64,000 nt of DNA from CAISIP01 sp031367285 (GCA_031367285.1 JANLPN010000336.1:1-64000), one strand, 5' to 3'. Positions 1-10,084 are shown, counted from the stretch's first letter. Translations and numbers: made by a program. The notes: generated from the sequence alone by a model not told the origin.

Positions 1-25
1 GTGTTTAAGCGCCTGGGCAGTTGTA

Positions 26-1654
26 TTAGCTGCTGTAACGCGCCTCCTGCAGATCAACCTCGCGCAACAACCGGTTCAATGCCACTTCCTTGACCAATTG
101 GTTGCGTCCGCTACGCAGGATTTCTTCGCGTTCGGCACGCAGGCCGAGCAACCGCAGTTCGCGTTCGGCATCGCCCACCCCACCTTGCAGCGCACCCGCG
201 TCCTTGTCGTCGGCATAACGGCTGATGCGCTGCCGGTACAGCTCCACCACCCGTGCCGAGGCATCTGCAGAGGCCTCGGTCGCATCCGGCCCGCTGGTGG
301 GCCCCGGCGGCGCCGCAGTGATGGCGCGGATGGCCGCATGGGCCGCCGCGGTGCGCACTCGGTTCTGGTCGGCGTCGTACGACGGGTCGGGGGGTAACTC
401 CAGGCCGCGCAGTACCGGCGGCAGGCCAATTGTTGCGAGCACCAGCGAAAGCAGCATGACCCCCGTGGCAAGAAAGATGGCCAGGTCACGCCCTGGAAAC
501 GGTGTGCCGTCGCCCATCACCAGGGGCAACGTCAACACGCCGGCCAGGGTCACCGCGCCGCGCACGCCTGCCAGCGACATGGCGGTCACCAGGCGCCAGT
601 GCGAAGTCGCGGGCGCGCCGGCCCGCCCGCGGCTTGCCGCGAAGGTCACTTTCAGTGACGCCCATACCCATACAAAACGCAGCACCGCCAGCGCCAGCAC
701 GATCAGCACGATGTAGCCGCCCAGCCACCATGGGTTGTGGTGCCCGGTAATGCGCACGGTCCTTGCCGCGGCCGCGAGAATGGAAGGAACCTGCTCGCCG
801 AGCAGCACGAAGATGCAGCCGTTGGCGGCGAACTGCACGGTTTCCCAGACCGCCGTCCGGCGGATACGCGTAATCGCCTGCCAGTGGGAGTGCGGAGCAA
901 AACCCATGGTGATGCCGGCTGCCACCGCGGCCAGAATGCCGGAGCAATGCAGCGCCTCGGCGATCAGATACACGCCCGAGGGGATCAGCAGCGTCAGCAG
1001 GATCTGGGCCCCACCATCATCGCCCAGCAAAACCGACGAGCGAGGTTTGGCGCGGGTCACGAGCCAGGTGGCCGCCGTGCCAATGGCCAGCCCGCCCAGT
1101 GCCACCCATAAAAAATCTGCCAGCGCGCTACCCAGTTCGAACGAGCCGGTTAGTGTGGCGGCGACCGCGAAGCGCATGCACACCAGGCCCGACGCATCGT
1201 TGAACAGCGCCTCGCCCTGCAGTATGTGTTTCATGCGTGCCGGTATCGGTGCACGCGCGGCAATCGACGACACTGCCACCGGGTCGGTCGGCGAGACCAC
1301 GGCGGCCAGCGCAAATGCCACTGGCAGCGGCATGGCGGGGATCAGCCAGTGGATCAGCAGGCCTACGCCGAGCACGGTAAAAACGACCAGGCCCAGCGCC
1401 AGCGTGAGTATGGTTGGCGCGTCCCGCCGCAGCGCGTCCTTGGGTATGCGCCAGCCGTCCAGAAACAGCAACGGTGGCAACAGCAGCAGGAAAAACACCT
1501 GCGGATCGAGTTGCACCGAGTCCAGGCTCGAATAGAAAATCGCGCCGCCCAGCGCAATCTGGACCAGCGGTACCGGCAGCCGCGTCAGGCGCGCAAAAAA
1601 GCGGCTTGCGACCACTGCAAGCAGCATGACCAGCGCGATGCCAGTGACTTCCAC
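26..1654 (-). CDS. Na+/H+ antiporter, CPA1 family
   Basis: A polytopic inner-membrane cation/proton antiporter of about 542 residues with roughly 12 hydrophobic segments. The CPA1 signature SPTDPVAV lies in the middle of the membrane part, followed by GEALFNDASG, the region that carries the ion-binding acidic residue in NhaP/YjcE-type exchangers. The last ~90 residues are charged, helical and probably cytoplasmic. I chose the GTG at 1654 because the open frame further upstream overlaps the lipoprotein gene ending at 1693 and looks non-coding; no strong ribosome site supports it, and an ATG at 1627 is also possible. Same strand as the CHRD gene 38 bp upstream. Family assignment is firm; the ion (Na+, K+ or Li+) cannot be read from sequence. 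Confidence 0.88.
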   Translation of the reverse strand: MEVTGIALVMLLAVVASRFFARLTRLPVPLVQIALGGAIFYSSLDSVQLDPQVFFLLLLPPLLFLDGWRIPKDALRRDAPTILTLALGLVVFTVLGVGLLIHWLIPAMPLPVAFALAAVVSPTDPVAVSSIAARAPIPARMKHILQGEALFNDASGLVCMRFAVAATLTGSFELGSALADFLWVALGGLAIGTAATWLVTRAKPRSSVLLGDDGGAQILLTLLIPSGVYLIAEALHCSGILAAVAAGITMGFAPHSHWQAITRIRRTAVWETVQFAANGCIFVLLGEQVPSILAAAARTVRITGHHNPWWLGGYIVLIVLALAVLRFVWVWASLKVTFAASRGRAGAPATSHWRLVTAMSLAGVRGAVTLAGVLTLPLVMGDGTPFPGRDLAIFLATGVMLLSLVLATIGLPPVLRGLELPPDPSYDADQNRVRTAAAHAAIRAITAAPPGPTSGPDATEASADASARVVELYRQRISRYADDKDAGALQGGVGDAERELRLLGLRAEREEILRSGRNQLVKEVALNRLLREVDLQEARYSS

Positions 1655-1692
1655 GGCGCTGCTTGCCGCGTCAGCGACCTGCTGCCGGGCGA

Positions 1693-2148
1693 TCAGTTCG
1701 TGACCGTCACCTGACCCCGAATTTCGCCGCCGGGGTTGGCTTGCGTATGCAGGTTCACGTACCACTTGCCCGCCAGTAGGTCACTGGCCTGCGCCGGGGT
1801 GAGAATCACGCCGCCGCTGATCGGGCTGGCCAGGCTGCCGGAGAACGGAATAACCACCGGGGCGTTTTCGCCCGGCATTGCGGGGCCATGGAAGTGGCCG
1901 CCCGTGGCCGGGCCGCTCAGGCCCGAGTAGGTTACGGTCCAGCGCAGCATGTGGGTCTCGGCGTTGTAGCTGGTTTCAACACTACCCGCGCCGCTGCCCA
2001 TCGTGGGCGGGACCTCACTGGCTCCCGAAAGGCGGGTCATCATGGTGCTGGTGCCCTTGTCGGCCTTCATGCTGGTGCTGCTGCAGGCGGTGAAGGCCAG
2101 CAGGCTGGCGAGCAGGGCGCCGCAGGTGACTGTGCGAAAACGGTTCAT
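1693..2148 (-). CDS. CHRD domain lipoprotein
   Basis: A 151-residue exported protein. The N-terminus is a lipoprotein signal peptide with lipobox LLAFTAC, so the mature protein is probably acylated at the Cys. The rest is a CHRD (chordin) domain, recognisable from SGLSGPATGGHFHGPA, the VIPFSG segment and the closing YVNLHTQANPGGEIRGQV. CHRD domains are beta-rich, and their bacterial role is unknown. The ATG at 2148 is preceded by AAGGAG at good spacing, which decides this start over a longer open frame. Upstream (2225-2238) is a small GTGCGC/GCGCAC inverted repeat. It stands alone, with the antiporter downstream on the same strand. Confidence 0.88.
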   Translation of the reverse strand: MNRFRTVTCGALLASLLAFTACSSTSMKADKGTSTMMTRLSGASEVPPTMGSGAGSVETSYNAETHMLRWTVTYSGLSGPATGGHFHGPAMPGENAPVVIPFSGSLASPISGGVILTPAQASDLLAGKWYVNLHTQANPGGEIRGQVTVTN

Positions 2149-2259
2149 GGAAAACTCCTTCAGGTTAAAAAAAGGGCGCAACATGCGCAAAGCCTGATGT
2201 TGCGTGCGCGCTGAGCTGCCGTCCGTGCGCCAGCGCACAAAGCAGCGGACGCCGCCCGC

Positions 2260-3429
2260 TTATTCGCCAAGCATTTCACCCACGCCCCGGAGGTCGTCAA
2301 CGCGGTCGCAGACCGCCTTGATGATCACCAGGATGGGCACTCCCAGCAGCAGGCCCCAGGCGCCCCAGAGCCATCCCCACGCCAGCACACCAACAAAAAT
2401 GGCAACCGGATTCATCTTGTTGGCGCGGCTAGTCAGCCAGGGCGTCAGCAGCAGTCCTTCGATGCCGTTGATCACCAGCGAAATCGCGGCCACGACCAGC
2501 GCCATTTCCAGGGTGCCGAACTGCACGAAACCCAGCAGCGCCGAGCCGCTGGTGATGATCACGCTGCCGGCATAGGGAACCAGGTTGAGCACGCCTGCGG
2601 CCACGCCCCACACCGCCGCGTGCTGCAGGCCGACAGCCAGAAAACACAGCCAGGTAGCCAGGCCCACCAGCGTGCTGGTGAATAGCTGCACCAGCAGGTA
2701 GCGCTGAATCTGGGCGTGAACCTCGTTGAGCGCCTCCAGCGTGATCCGCCTTCGGCCCATGGTCGGACCTGCCAGTTTGACCAGCTTGCGGCGAAACATG
2801 TCGCCCGAGGCGAGCAGGAAAAACGTGATGAGCGTCACCATGCCGACCTGCCCCAGCATGTTCAGCAGCCCCAGGGTGCCGCTCCATAGATGCTCCTTGA
2901 TATCGAACTTCGGCTTTTCGACCTGCACCCTCTGGACGCCACGGCCCAGCGGCGCGGCGTTGGTCGTTTCTTCCGCGGCCTGCTCAAGCTGTGTCGCCGC
3001 CTTCTGCACGGTTGCCAGAGTGGTCGTTGGTTTACCGCGCAATGTACGCACGGAGTCACGCAGTTTTTGCGAAGCCACCGGCAGCGACTCGATCAGGGTG
3101 TTGGCGTCGTCACTGAGCGAAAACACGGTTGCCCCGGCTCCGGCGAGAATACCCACAATCAGGGCGGCCGCACTGAGCGCGCGCGGAATCCGGCGCAATT
3201 GCAGCCAGCCCACCACGGGCGAAAGCGCATAGCTGAATAACAGACCGACCATTACGGGAATAACAACCGCGCTGGCCCAGCGCAACGCGAAAATGCTGGC
3301 CAGGGCTGACAGCACCACCAGTGAAACGCTGCGCACGTTTACCGGCACATGAATCACCACATGCTGGGGCTCCAGACCCTCGGCGCCATGGCCGTGGTCG
3401 TGCGGTGTTGTTGAAACTGGGTTCGTCAC
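2260..3429 (-). CDS. AI-2E family transporter (permease)
   Basis: A 389-residue membrane protein of the AI-2E/PerM family. An N-terminal hydrophilic stretch is followed by a pair of membrane segments, a soluble amphipathic region at roughly residues 110-190, and about five further segments ending in the typical GVLAWGWLWGAWGLLLGVP region. Some members export autoinducer-2 and others are Na+/H+ antiporters, so the substrate is unknown. Translation starts with GTG at 3429 after GGAGTAGG. The intergenic region upstream contains the 13-mer TACCGTACAGACG (3572-3584), which recurs at 33027-33039. It is monocistronic and divergent from the gene at 3641. Confidence 0.88.
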   Translation of the reverse strand: MTNPVSTTPHDHGHGAEGLEPQHVVIHVPVNVRSVSLVVLSALASIFALRWASAVVIPVMVGLLFSYALSPVVGWLQLRRIPRALSAAALIVGILAGAGATVFSLSDDANTLIESLPVASQKLRDSVRTLRGKPTTTLATVQKAATQLEQAAEETTNAAPLGRGVQRVQVEKPKFDIKEHLWSGTLGLLNMLGQVGMVTLITFFLLASGDMFRRKLVKLAGPTMGRRRITLEALNEVHAQIQRYLLVQLFTSTLVGLATWLCFLAVGLQHAAVWGVAAGVLNLVPYAGSVIITSGSALLGFVQFGTLEMALVVAAISLVINGIEGLLLTPWLTSRANKMNPVAIFVGVLAWGWLWGAWGLLLGVPILVIIKAVCDRVDDLRGVGEMLGE

Positions 3430-3640
3430 ATCCTACTCCGGTCCATTTTTGTGTTTGCAGGGGCATGGAGGTTTCTCCAGGTGCACGGGCACGCCGTTCC
3501 GAGGCGCTGCAACGGTAGCGCGGCGGCCAGAGCCCTTCTGTTCGTTGCCACACATAGGGGCTAATGTTCGATACCGTACAGACGGCATGCCCTGCCACGA
3601 CTTATCGTAGCAGCAGTGCAACGCCATGCAAGGTGGTCCC

Positions 3641-4144
3641 ATGCAAAACGCTCGCGTACCCCTCTCCACCGCCTCGTCCCGCATTTCCGAGGTAAGGCAC
3701 ACCCGCGAGGCCGCGAATTGCCCACACCAGTTTGCGCTGGAACTGCGCTCCGAGGACCAGTTTATCGCCATGCTGAACGCCTACCGTGCCAGCGGAGGGT
3801 TGGCACCGGCGCAGGAACTGATAGCGTTGTTCCAGCGTTGTCGCGGGCCTTCGGTGGCAACACTCATCAACTGGATCATCGAGCGGGAAGTTATCTGCTT
3901 CGAGTGGCGCTCGCAAGCCTGGTTGCCTCTGTTCCAGTTCGACCGGACGCACTTGCAGCCCGACGCCAAGATCAGGCCCATCGTGCAGGAACTGGTAGTT
4001 GTGTACGACCAATGGGACATGGGCGCATGGTTTGCGCGTCCCAACCCCTGGATTGAAGGCCGCACTCCGGTGGATGCGCTATGGCCGGATTTTTCCGAAG
4101 TGCTGAATGCGGCGCGTGCCGACCGATTCGTAACGCAGGGCTGA
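3641..4144 (+). CDS. Hypothetical protein with antitoxin (Xre/MbcA/ParS)-like C-terminus
   Basis: A soluble protein of about 167 residues. The C-terminal segment reads ARPNPWIEGRTPVDALWPD and then VLNAARADRF, which resembles the toxin-binding domain of MbcA/ParS/Xre antitoxins (family pattern: N-P, GGRTP, then a helix). The first half is helical with no recognised motif. No RES-type toxin gene is adjacent, so a toxin-antitoxin role is not supported by context. The ATG at 3641 is preceded by AGGTGG; an in-frame ATG at 3626 would add five residues. It lies between the divergent AI-2E permease and fumC on the same strand. The domain call is from pattern memory and is tentative. Confidence 0.65.
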   Translation: MQNARVPLSTASSRISEVRHTREAANCPHQFALELRSEDQFIAMLNAYRASGGLAPAQELIALFQRCRGPSVATLINWIIEREVICFEWRSQAWLPLFQFDRTHLQPDAKIRPIVQELVVVYDQWDMGAWFARPNPWIEGRTPVDALWPDFSEVLNAARADRFVTQG

Positions 4145-4209
4145 TCCGATCCCGAGCAAGTTTGTCCCATGCCAGGACACAATGGGCAGACTTTCTCTGA
4201 GGGCAGTCC

Positions 4210-5613
<1,404 letters not shown>

Positions 5614-5618
5614 CGACG

Positions 5619-6392
5619 TCAGACCAGCGGGCGCGGCGGCGGGCGGCCGTCGCCATACAGGTCGGCCAGCCGGGCCAGCGTTTTAACGTCACGCATAAAC
5701 AAACGGCCGTCACCGATGCGGTGCAGGCCGCGCAGCTCCAGCTTGCGCAAGGTCTTGTTGGTGTGTACCAGCGACAGGCCGAGGCCGTCGGCCACATGTT
5801 GCTGCGTCAGCGGAAACGGCACGCCCGCCGCGCCGCCGTCGGCCTGTAGCGCCGCTGCCCGCTTGAACAGCAGGATCAACAAGGTGGCAATACGTTCTTC
5901 CGCGCTGCGCCGGCCGACCGATAGCAGGGTGTCGTCCACCAGCGATTCTTCCTGCGCCGTCAGCCAGGTGATGTTGAAGCCCATGGCCGGCGATTGCCGG
6001 TGCAGCTCCCACAAGGAGTCGCGCTGGAACACGCAAAAAGTGGCGTCGGTCAACGTGACCACACCGTGGGCGGATGCATCGCCCATCTTCTGCTGCACCC
6101 CGATAAAGTCCCCCGCCAGCAGGAAGTTCAGGATTTGCCGGCGCCCGTCGCGCAGCGTCTTGAAACGAAAGGCCCAACCCTGCAGCAGCGTATAGAGAGG
6201 CGCATCGGTCTGGCCTTCGTGGATCAGCGTTTCCCCGGCGCCCACGTGCAGCTCGCGCCGCTTCAAGGACTGCACCAGACCAAGCTCCTCGGCGCTTTGG
6301 GTGAGGAACAAAGGTAGAGGCCGCAAAGGGCACTCGTGGCAGGACGTTTCGGGCAAAGGCATCTCCAGCGGCAAATGTGCGCCAACAGACAT
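5619..6392 (-). CDS. Crp/Fnr family transcriptional regulator
   Basis: A 257-residue cyclic-nucleotide-fold regulator. The cupin-like sensor domain covers about residues 30-145 (GETLIHEGQTDAPLYTLLQG is typical), then the dimer helix, then a winged helix-turn-helix (TQQHVADGLGLSLVHTNKTL) near residues 195-215. There is an N-terminal Cys pair (CHEC) and one later Cys, but not the four-Cys pattern of oxygen-sensing Fnr, so an Fe-S cluster is not supported. The ligand is unknown. It is convergent with fumC. Downstream targets cannot be inferred from the sequence. Confidence 0.9.
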   Translation of the reverse strand: MSVGAHLPLEMPLPETSCHECPLRPLPLFLTQSAEELGLVQSLKRRELHVGAGETLIHEGQTDAPLYTLLQGWAFRFKTLRDGRRQILNFLLAGDFIGVQQKMGDASAHGVVTLTDATFCVFQRDSLWELHRQSPAMGFNITWLTAQEESLVDDTLLSVGRRSAEERIATLLILLFKRAAALQADGGAAGVPFPLTQQHVADGLGLSLVHTNKTLRKLELRGLHRIGDGRLFMRDVKTLARLADLYGDGRPPPRPLV

Positions 6393-6448
6393 TGGAGCGT
6401 GTCTTTTTACATATCGGACCGGTGACCGCGCGCTTACATTTCGTGCTT

Positions 6449-6763
6449 ATGTCCAGACCTGACAAGCGCGCCAGCGGCCATCTTATCCCTTGCGCCCGAA
6501 ACGCAATTCCGGTGGACCCGCCTGCCGGCCCTGCCGCTGAAGACTTTGTTGTATTGTTTGACGCCGTGATTGCCAGGCTGCGGGTGATAGCGGTCCAAGA
6601 GCCCTCCGAAGCGGCCTGTGTGCTGGGTGGCTGTTGCATCGCGCGTCTGCGCAGCGATGTGCAGGACTGCGCGGCGGCGCTGCAGCAATTGCGCGCGATG
6701 CAAATGAAGCTTGCTGGAAAAGGTGTGGTTTCACATGCGGATGTAGGACAAATCCGGCCCTGA
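6449..6763 (+). CDS. Hypothetical protein
   Basis: A possible small protein of 104 residues without a recognised domain. The central part (residues ~25-95) is helical with several Cys, including GGCC. The start at 6449 lies 57 bp from the divergent Crp/Fnr gene and has no convincing ribosome site. It might be a real orphan or a chance frame in a high-GC region. The sequence GTAGGACAAATCC overlaps its 3' end and resembles the TCCTAC promoter element seen elsewhere in the window, though without the second half. Confidence 0.35.
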   Translation: MSRPDKRASGHLIPCARNAIPVDPPAGPAAEDFVVLFDAVIARLRVIAVQEPSEAACVLGGCCIARLRSDVQDCAAALQQLRAMQMKLAGKGVVSHADVGQIRP

Positions 6764-6826
6764 TTTACCCGAACCGCCCCTTGAACAGGACACTGTGACC
6801 TGTTACCGTTGTTACCGGAACCAAAT

Positions 6827-7489
6827 ATGCACACCTATTCATCCAGCGATGGCGCGGCAATAACTGCGGAAGCCGCGCGTTATGCCCTCACGCGGCGTCT
6901 GCTGCCCGTGCTTCGCCACCACATGGTCGTACACCTTCAACCCATCGGCATGATCTACGAGGTGCTGGACCGAAAACTCGTGGCTCAGCAGCCTGACCTG
7001 GTGCCGGTTCGTGAAGGCCTGGCCAAGATCAGCCAGTTGGCGCGCCTGGCTGTCAGTTCCTGCCTGGACGTGGTAACTTGGCTGGCACCGGACCCTGGCG
7101 TAGTGACGAATGTTGGTGCAGGGGTTGAAGAAAGCCTGGATTTGCTGCGCAGCAATTTCATGTTCCGTGGTTTCACCATTTCCAACCAAATTGGTGACGC
7201 GCCAGGGGACGTGTTGCAGGCGGCCATGCGCGAAGTCATGACGGCTGCGTTGATGGCGGCCACCGATGCGGCATTGGGCGCGGTTGAGGTGGTGATCATG
7301 GCCCATGGTACTTCGCATGCAACCGTCGTTTCCATCGAGACGCGCCCCGGCAATGGGGCAGGATTTACCGCGGAAATGGCCTACCGTGCGATGCAATGGG
7401 CCGATGTCCAGGCCTTGGCGCAATCGCATTCGGTGGGGCTGGCGCACGAAGGAGCGCAGGTGCGGCTGACTTTTGCGACCGCCGCGTGA
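6827..7489 (+). CDS. Histidine-kinase-like protein without clear catalytic motifs
   Basis: A soluble protein of 220 residues. The first half looks like a two-helix dimerisation hairpin of a histidine kinase (LLPVLRHHMVVHLQPIG, a helix with two histidines, then a second long helix). The second half could be a degenerate ATPase-like fold, but I cannot find N, G1 or G2 boxes. It converges on a single-domain response regulator 43 bp away, which makes a signalling role plausible. This is an inference from layout and helix pattern, not from a matched family. The ATG at 6827 was chosen over a TTG six codons upstream; neither has a strong ribosome site. Confidence 0.6.
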   Translation: MHTYSSSDGAAITAEAARYALTRRLLPVLRHHMVVHLQPIGMIYEVLDRKLVAQQPDLVPVREGLAKISQLARLAVSSCLDVVTWLAPDPGVVTNVGAGVEESLDLLRSNFMFRGFTISNQIGDAPGDVLQAAMREVMTAALMAATDAALGAVEVVIMAHGTSHATVVSIETRPGNGAGFTAEMAYRAMQWADVQALAQSHSVGLAHEGAQVRLTFATAA

Positions 7490-7532
7490 CAGGGTTGTTC
7501 AATCGTCGGGGGCTCGCCGCGTCAGACGCCGC

Positions 7533-8042
7533 TCAACCCTCTTGGCGGAAAGCCGTGAACTCGTCCAGCAAACGCTGGATCTGTTTGAACTCGACCGGCT
7601 TGGCGAGGTGGTGATCAAAACCGGCTTCGCGTGACCGGCGTTTGTCTTCGGGCTGGCCCCAGCCGGAAACCGCCACCAGACGGGCAGAGCGGGTAGCGGG
7701 TGTGGCGCGCAGGCGCCGCGCGAGGTCATAACCATGCATACGCGGCAGTCCGATATCGAGAAAACATACGTCCGGCCCGAATTGGGCCGCGGTCTCCATT
7801 GCGGCCACACCATCATGGGTGACCACGACCTGGTGTCCGCCAGCCTCCAGCAAGATCGCCAGGCTTTCGGCAAAATCGACGTTGTCGTCCGCCAGCAGGA
7901 CGCGCAGGCCGCCGGGCGTCGCGCGCGCAGTCGGAGCATGCCCGGCCAGTGCCACCTGCCCCAGCGCCTGCACGTCCCCACCAGGCGTCGCCAGCGGCGC
8001 GGCGGATGTTGCCTCTATGCGATGGTGGAGCACGGTCGTCAC
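7533..8042 (-). CDS. Single-domain response regulator (receiver)
   Basis: 169 residues. The first ~45 are low-complexity; then follows a CheY-like receiver with all conserved positions: acidic pair in LLADDN, phospho-acceptor Asp in CFLDIGLPRMHG, the hydroxyl residue in VAVSGWG and the Lys in LAKPVE. No output domain follows, so it acts as a phosphate shuttle or protein partner. The receiver subtype resembles those attached to hybrid kinases. It converges on the kinase-like gene at 6827, a possible partner. The ORF has other possible starts downstream of 8042; the chosen one keeps the receiver whole. Confidence 0.85.
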   Translation of the reverse strand: MTTVLHHRIEATSAAPLATPGGDVQALGQVALAGHAPTARATPGGLRVLLADDNVDFAESLAILLEAGGHQVVVTHDGVAAMETAAQFGPDVCFLDIGLPRMHGYDLARRLRATPATRSARLVAVSGWGQPEDKRRSREAGFDHHLAKPVEFKQIQRLLDEFTAFRQEG

Positions 8043-8129
8043 GAGGTCGTCCTATACGGCGAGGCACTGAATGGTCAGCCAACCATTCTAGCTTTGGCCG
8101 CGCCGTGGGCCACGATCACGGATGCTGGA

Positions 8130-9056
8130 TCAGCTACCGCTTTTCGCGGCGTCGCGTAAAGCCTTGATCTGGTCATGGTTGCGCTGCACCCCGTCGCGCT
8201 GGCGTTCGATCGCTGTCCGTATGTCGGACGGCAAGGTTTGCTTGAGTGCCTTGCGATAACGGGCCAAGGCGGCGTCCTCCCCGCGTTCGCACTCGTCCAG
8301 GAGGGACTTGTCACTGTAGCCGCTCAAGGTGCCGCGTACCGCAACCCAGCCACGGTGCATGGCACCACTGGCCGTGCCGCCAGCCGGTGGCTTTCCGCCC
8401 AGCCACAGGACGAAGCCCTTCAGGTCGTTTGCCGCATCGCTGCACTCGGTTTCGCGCTGCCGGAACAGGGTCTTTAGGTTCTGCCCCTGCGCATGTTCGG
8501 CGCAGGCGTTAAAGCCGTACTCGCCATCGCGGCAAGTCTCGATCAGGTCATTGAGTACGTCGATCACATCGTCGTTGTCCCCCACCGAGCTCGTCCGCTG
8601 CCGGTCGATGCGGTCCCAGGCGGCCCGTGTAGCGTGACGTGCCTGCGGCCACGACAGGCTGGAGCCGCCGCGTTGCGCGTCCCAGCCGCTGGCCAGGCTC
8701 TGCTCGGCGGCGTCGAAGTCGTCGCTGTAGCGTCCGCGGCTATTCCAGCCCAGCGCGTAGGCCGGCGCATAGTCGTCATAGGTGCGGTCCGATTCGTAGT
8801 AGGGCTCGTCGGTATAGGCTTCCCGCCAGTAGGCTTCCTCCGCCGTGGGGTTGATGGACTCCGCCACCGCTTTGCCGGCCAGCCCCCCAGTCACGGCCCC
8901 TGCCACACCGCCCACAGCCATGGTGATCGGGCCACCAATCGCACCGGCTGCCATGCCGGCCAGCGCGCCGCCTGCCGCGCCAATACCCGTACCCACTGGA
9001 TGGGCGCCTGGTTCATCGGTGAGCGGGTCACGGTTCATGTCTTTGTCGTCTAACAT
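8130..9056 (-). CDS. DUF2383 (PA2169-type) four-helix bundle protein with glycine-zipper N-terminus
   Basis: A 308-residue protein. The N-terminal part (residues ~10-65) is a glycine-zipper-like hydrophobic stretch with repeated G-x3-G spacing (AAGGALAGMAAGAIGGP, then GGVAGAVTGGLAG). It is followed by a Tyr/acid-rich linker. The C-terminal ~145 residues match the PA2169/DUF2383 four-helix bundle (VLNDLIETCRDGEYGF, FRQRETECSDAANDL, LLDECERGEDAAL), a ferritin-like stress-associated fold. ATG at 9056 follows AAGGAG and was preferred over a much longer frame. A bipartite promoter-like motif lies about 95 bp upstream on the same strand (9151-9179). Stress function is known for the family only in general terms. 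Confidence 0.85.
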   Translation of the reverse strand: MLDDKDMNRDPLTDEPGAHPVGTGIGAAGGALAGMAAGAIGGPITMAVGGVAGAVTGGLAGKAVAESINPTAEEAYWREAYTDEPYYESDRTYDDYAPAYALGWNSRGRYSDDFDAAEQSLASGWDAQRGGSSLSWPQARHATRAAWDRIDRQRTSSVGDNDDVIDVLNDLIETCRDGEYGFNACAEHAQGQNLKTLFRQRETECSDAANDLKGFVLWLGGKPPAGGTASGAMHRGWVAVRGTLSGYSDKSLLDECERGEDAALARYRKALKQTLPSDIRTAIERQRDGVQRNHDQIKALRDAAKSGS

Positions 9057-9462
9057 TTGAATGCTCCTTGAGAGAGGTTGGATGAAGTCCAGCCGGGCAA
9101 CGGACGCCCGGCCGGTGGGCGCATCTTCGCGCCGCGGTCCCGAATTGTGCGTCGGCCACGCCAGTGCAAAGGCGTAGGAAGAAGCGCCGTAACAAATCGA
9201 GCGAATTGGTGCCGCCGCCAGGGCTGTTGGGCCTATTCCTACAACAGCTTCTAAAGCTGTCTGGCGGATCTGTCGCAGCTTAGGGCCATCATTTTTCAAC
9301 CTAACTTCTGGAGTCATCATGGGTCATCCGTACCTAGTGCAGCCTCCGGCCGGTGCGCCCTGTACGAGATGTCCGACAACACATTGCGTAGTGGACTGAT
9401 ACCCGAGGGCAGACTCGGCAAATATCCTTTAAACCTTGTTTAACCCTGAAGGAGAAATCTCC
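9057..9462. promoter_or_regulatory. Divergent intergenic region with two bipartite promoter-like motifs
   Basis: 406 bp without a gene, between the DUF2383 gene (minus) and the BON lipoprotein gene (plus). It holds one TCCTACGC-N16-CCGAC motif on the minus strand (9151-9179) and a related TCCTACAA-N16-CTGGC on the plus strand (9237-9265). The plus-strand copy encloses a small hairpin, ACAGCTT-CTA-AAGCTGT (9244-9260). Nothing else recognisable. Confidence 0.45.
9151..9179 (-). promoter_or_regulatory. TCCTACGC-N16-CCGAC motif upstream of DUF2383 gene
   Basis: Reading the minus strand, TCCTACGC (9179-9172) is followed after exactly 16 bases by CCGAC (9155-9151). The start codon is about 95 bp further on. 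The same arrangement occurs upstream of several other small stress or envelope genes here, which suggests an alternative-sigma promoter or an activator site. It does not resemble a sigma-70 promoter. Confidence 0.45.
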
Positions 9463-9918
9463 ATGCGAGCTCCAAGCTTTTCCCTGTTGCCCTTGACAGC
9501 CGTGCTGGTTGCCGCCCTGGGCCTGGCTGCCTGTGACCGCAAGCCTGAACAGGCTACGGTCGGTCAACAAATCGACTCGGCTGTGGCAAAAGTCGAGCAG
9601 AAAACAGATGCAACGATGGCCACGGTCGAACAAAAGACCGAAGCTACGGTGGCCAAAATCGAGCAGAAGACCGGGGAGGTAATGGACTCCGCCAAGCTGA
9701 AGGTCAAGGATGCGACCATTACCACCCGCATCAACGCCGAATTGGCGCGCGACAAGTCGTTGAGCGCGCTGAAAATCAACGTCGACACCCATGCCGGTCG
9801 GGTCGCTCTCAAGGGCTCCGCGCCGGATGCCACGTCGCGCGACCGCGCTACCCAGTTGGCGCAACGTGTTGATGGCGTGGTTGGCGTAGATAACCAATTG
9901 GAAATCCGCAGCAATTGA
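9463..9918 (+). CDS. BON domain lipoprotein
   Basis: A 151-residue exported lipoprotein: signal peptide with lipobox LGLAAC, then a 14-residue-periodic coiled region built from KVEQKTDATMATVEQKTEA-like repeats, then a BON domain (residues ~80-150: INAELARDKSLSALKINVDT, ending VVGVDNQLEIR). BON domains bind phospholipid and occur in OsmY-like periplasmic stress proteins. ATG at 9463 follows AAGGAG; the longer frame starting at 9436 has no such site. A promoter-like bipartite motif lies about 200 bp upstream (9237-9265). Confidence 0.9.
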   Translation: MRAPSFSLLPLTAVLVAALGLAACDRKPEQATVGQQIDSAVAKVEQKTDATMATVEQKTEATVAKIEQKTGEVMDSAKLKVKDATITTRINAELARDKSLSALKINVDTHAGRVALKGSAPDATSRDRATQLAQRVDGVVGVDNQLEIRSN

Positions 9919-10042
9919 TGGTGTGGTGCGTCCGCGCCGAGCCGGTCAGGGTTTCAATCATCTGGGCTCTGACGGGCTCCGTTCGCTTTCGGTGGATCAC
10001 CGCCTCGGACTTCTGAGCGCCCCCGTCCAGCCGCATCGCGCA

Positions 10043-10084
10043 GCCCCCCCCGAGGAGATGCAAGAAAATTTTGGGCGACCCGGC
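10043..10084 (-). repeat. Dispersed repeat, inverted copy of 13985-14025
   Basis: A 42-bp intergenic stretch starting with a C-run and containing GATGCAAGAAAATTTTGGG. It is about 80 percent identical, with a 2-bp gap in the C-run, to the reverse complement of 13985-14025, which lies inside the 5' end of the PHB depolymerase gene. It sits in the 214-bp gap between the BON lipoprotein and the convergent helical-bundle gene. Confidence 0.6.

Noticed and set aside
5619..6392. Oxygen-sensing Fnr with a 4Fe-4S cluster
   Set aside because: Only a CxxC pair and one further Cys are present; the usual four-Cys arrangement is absent.
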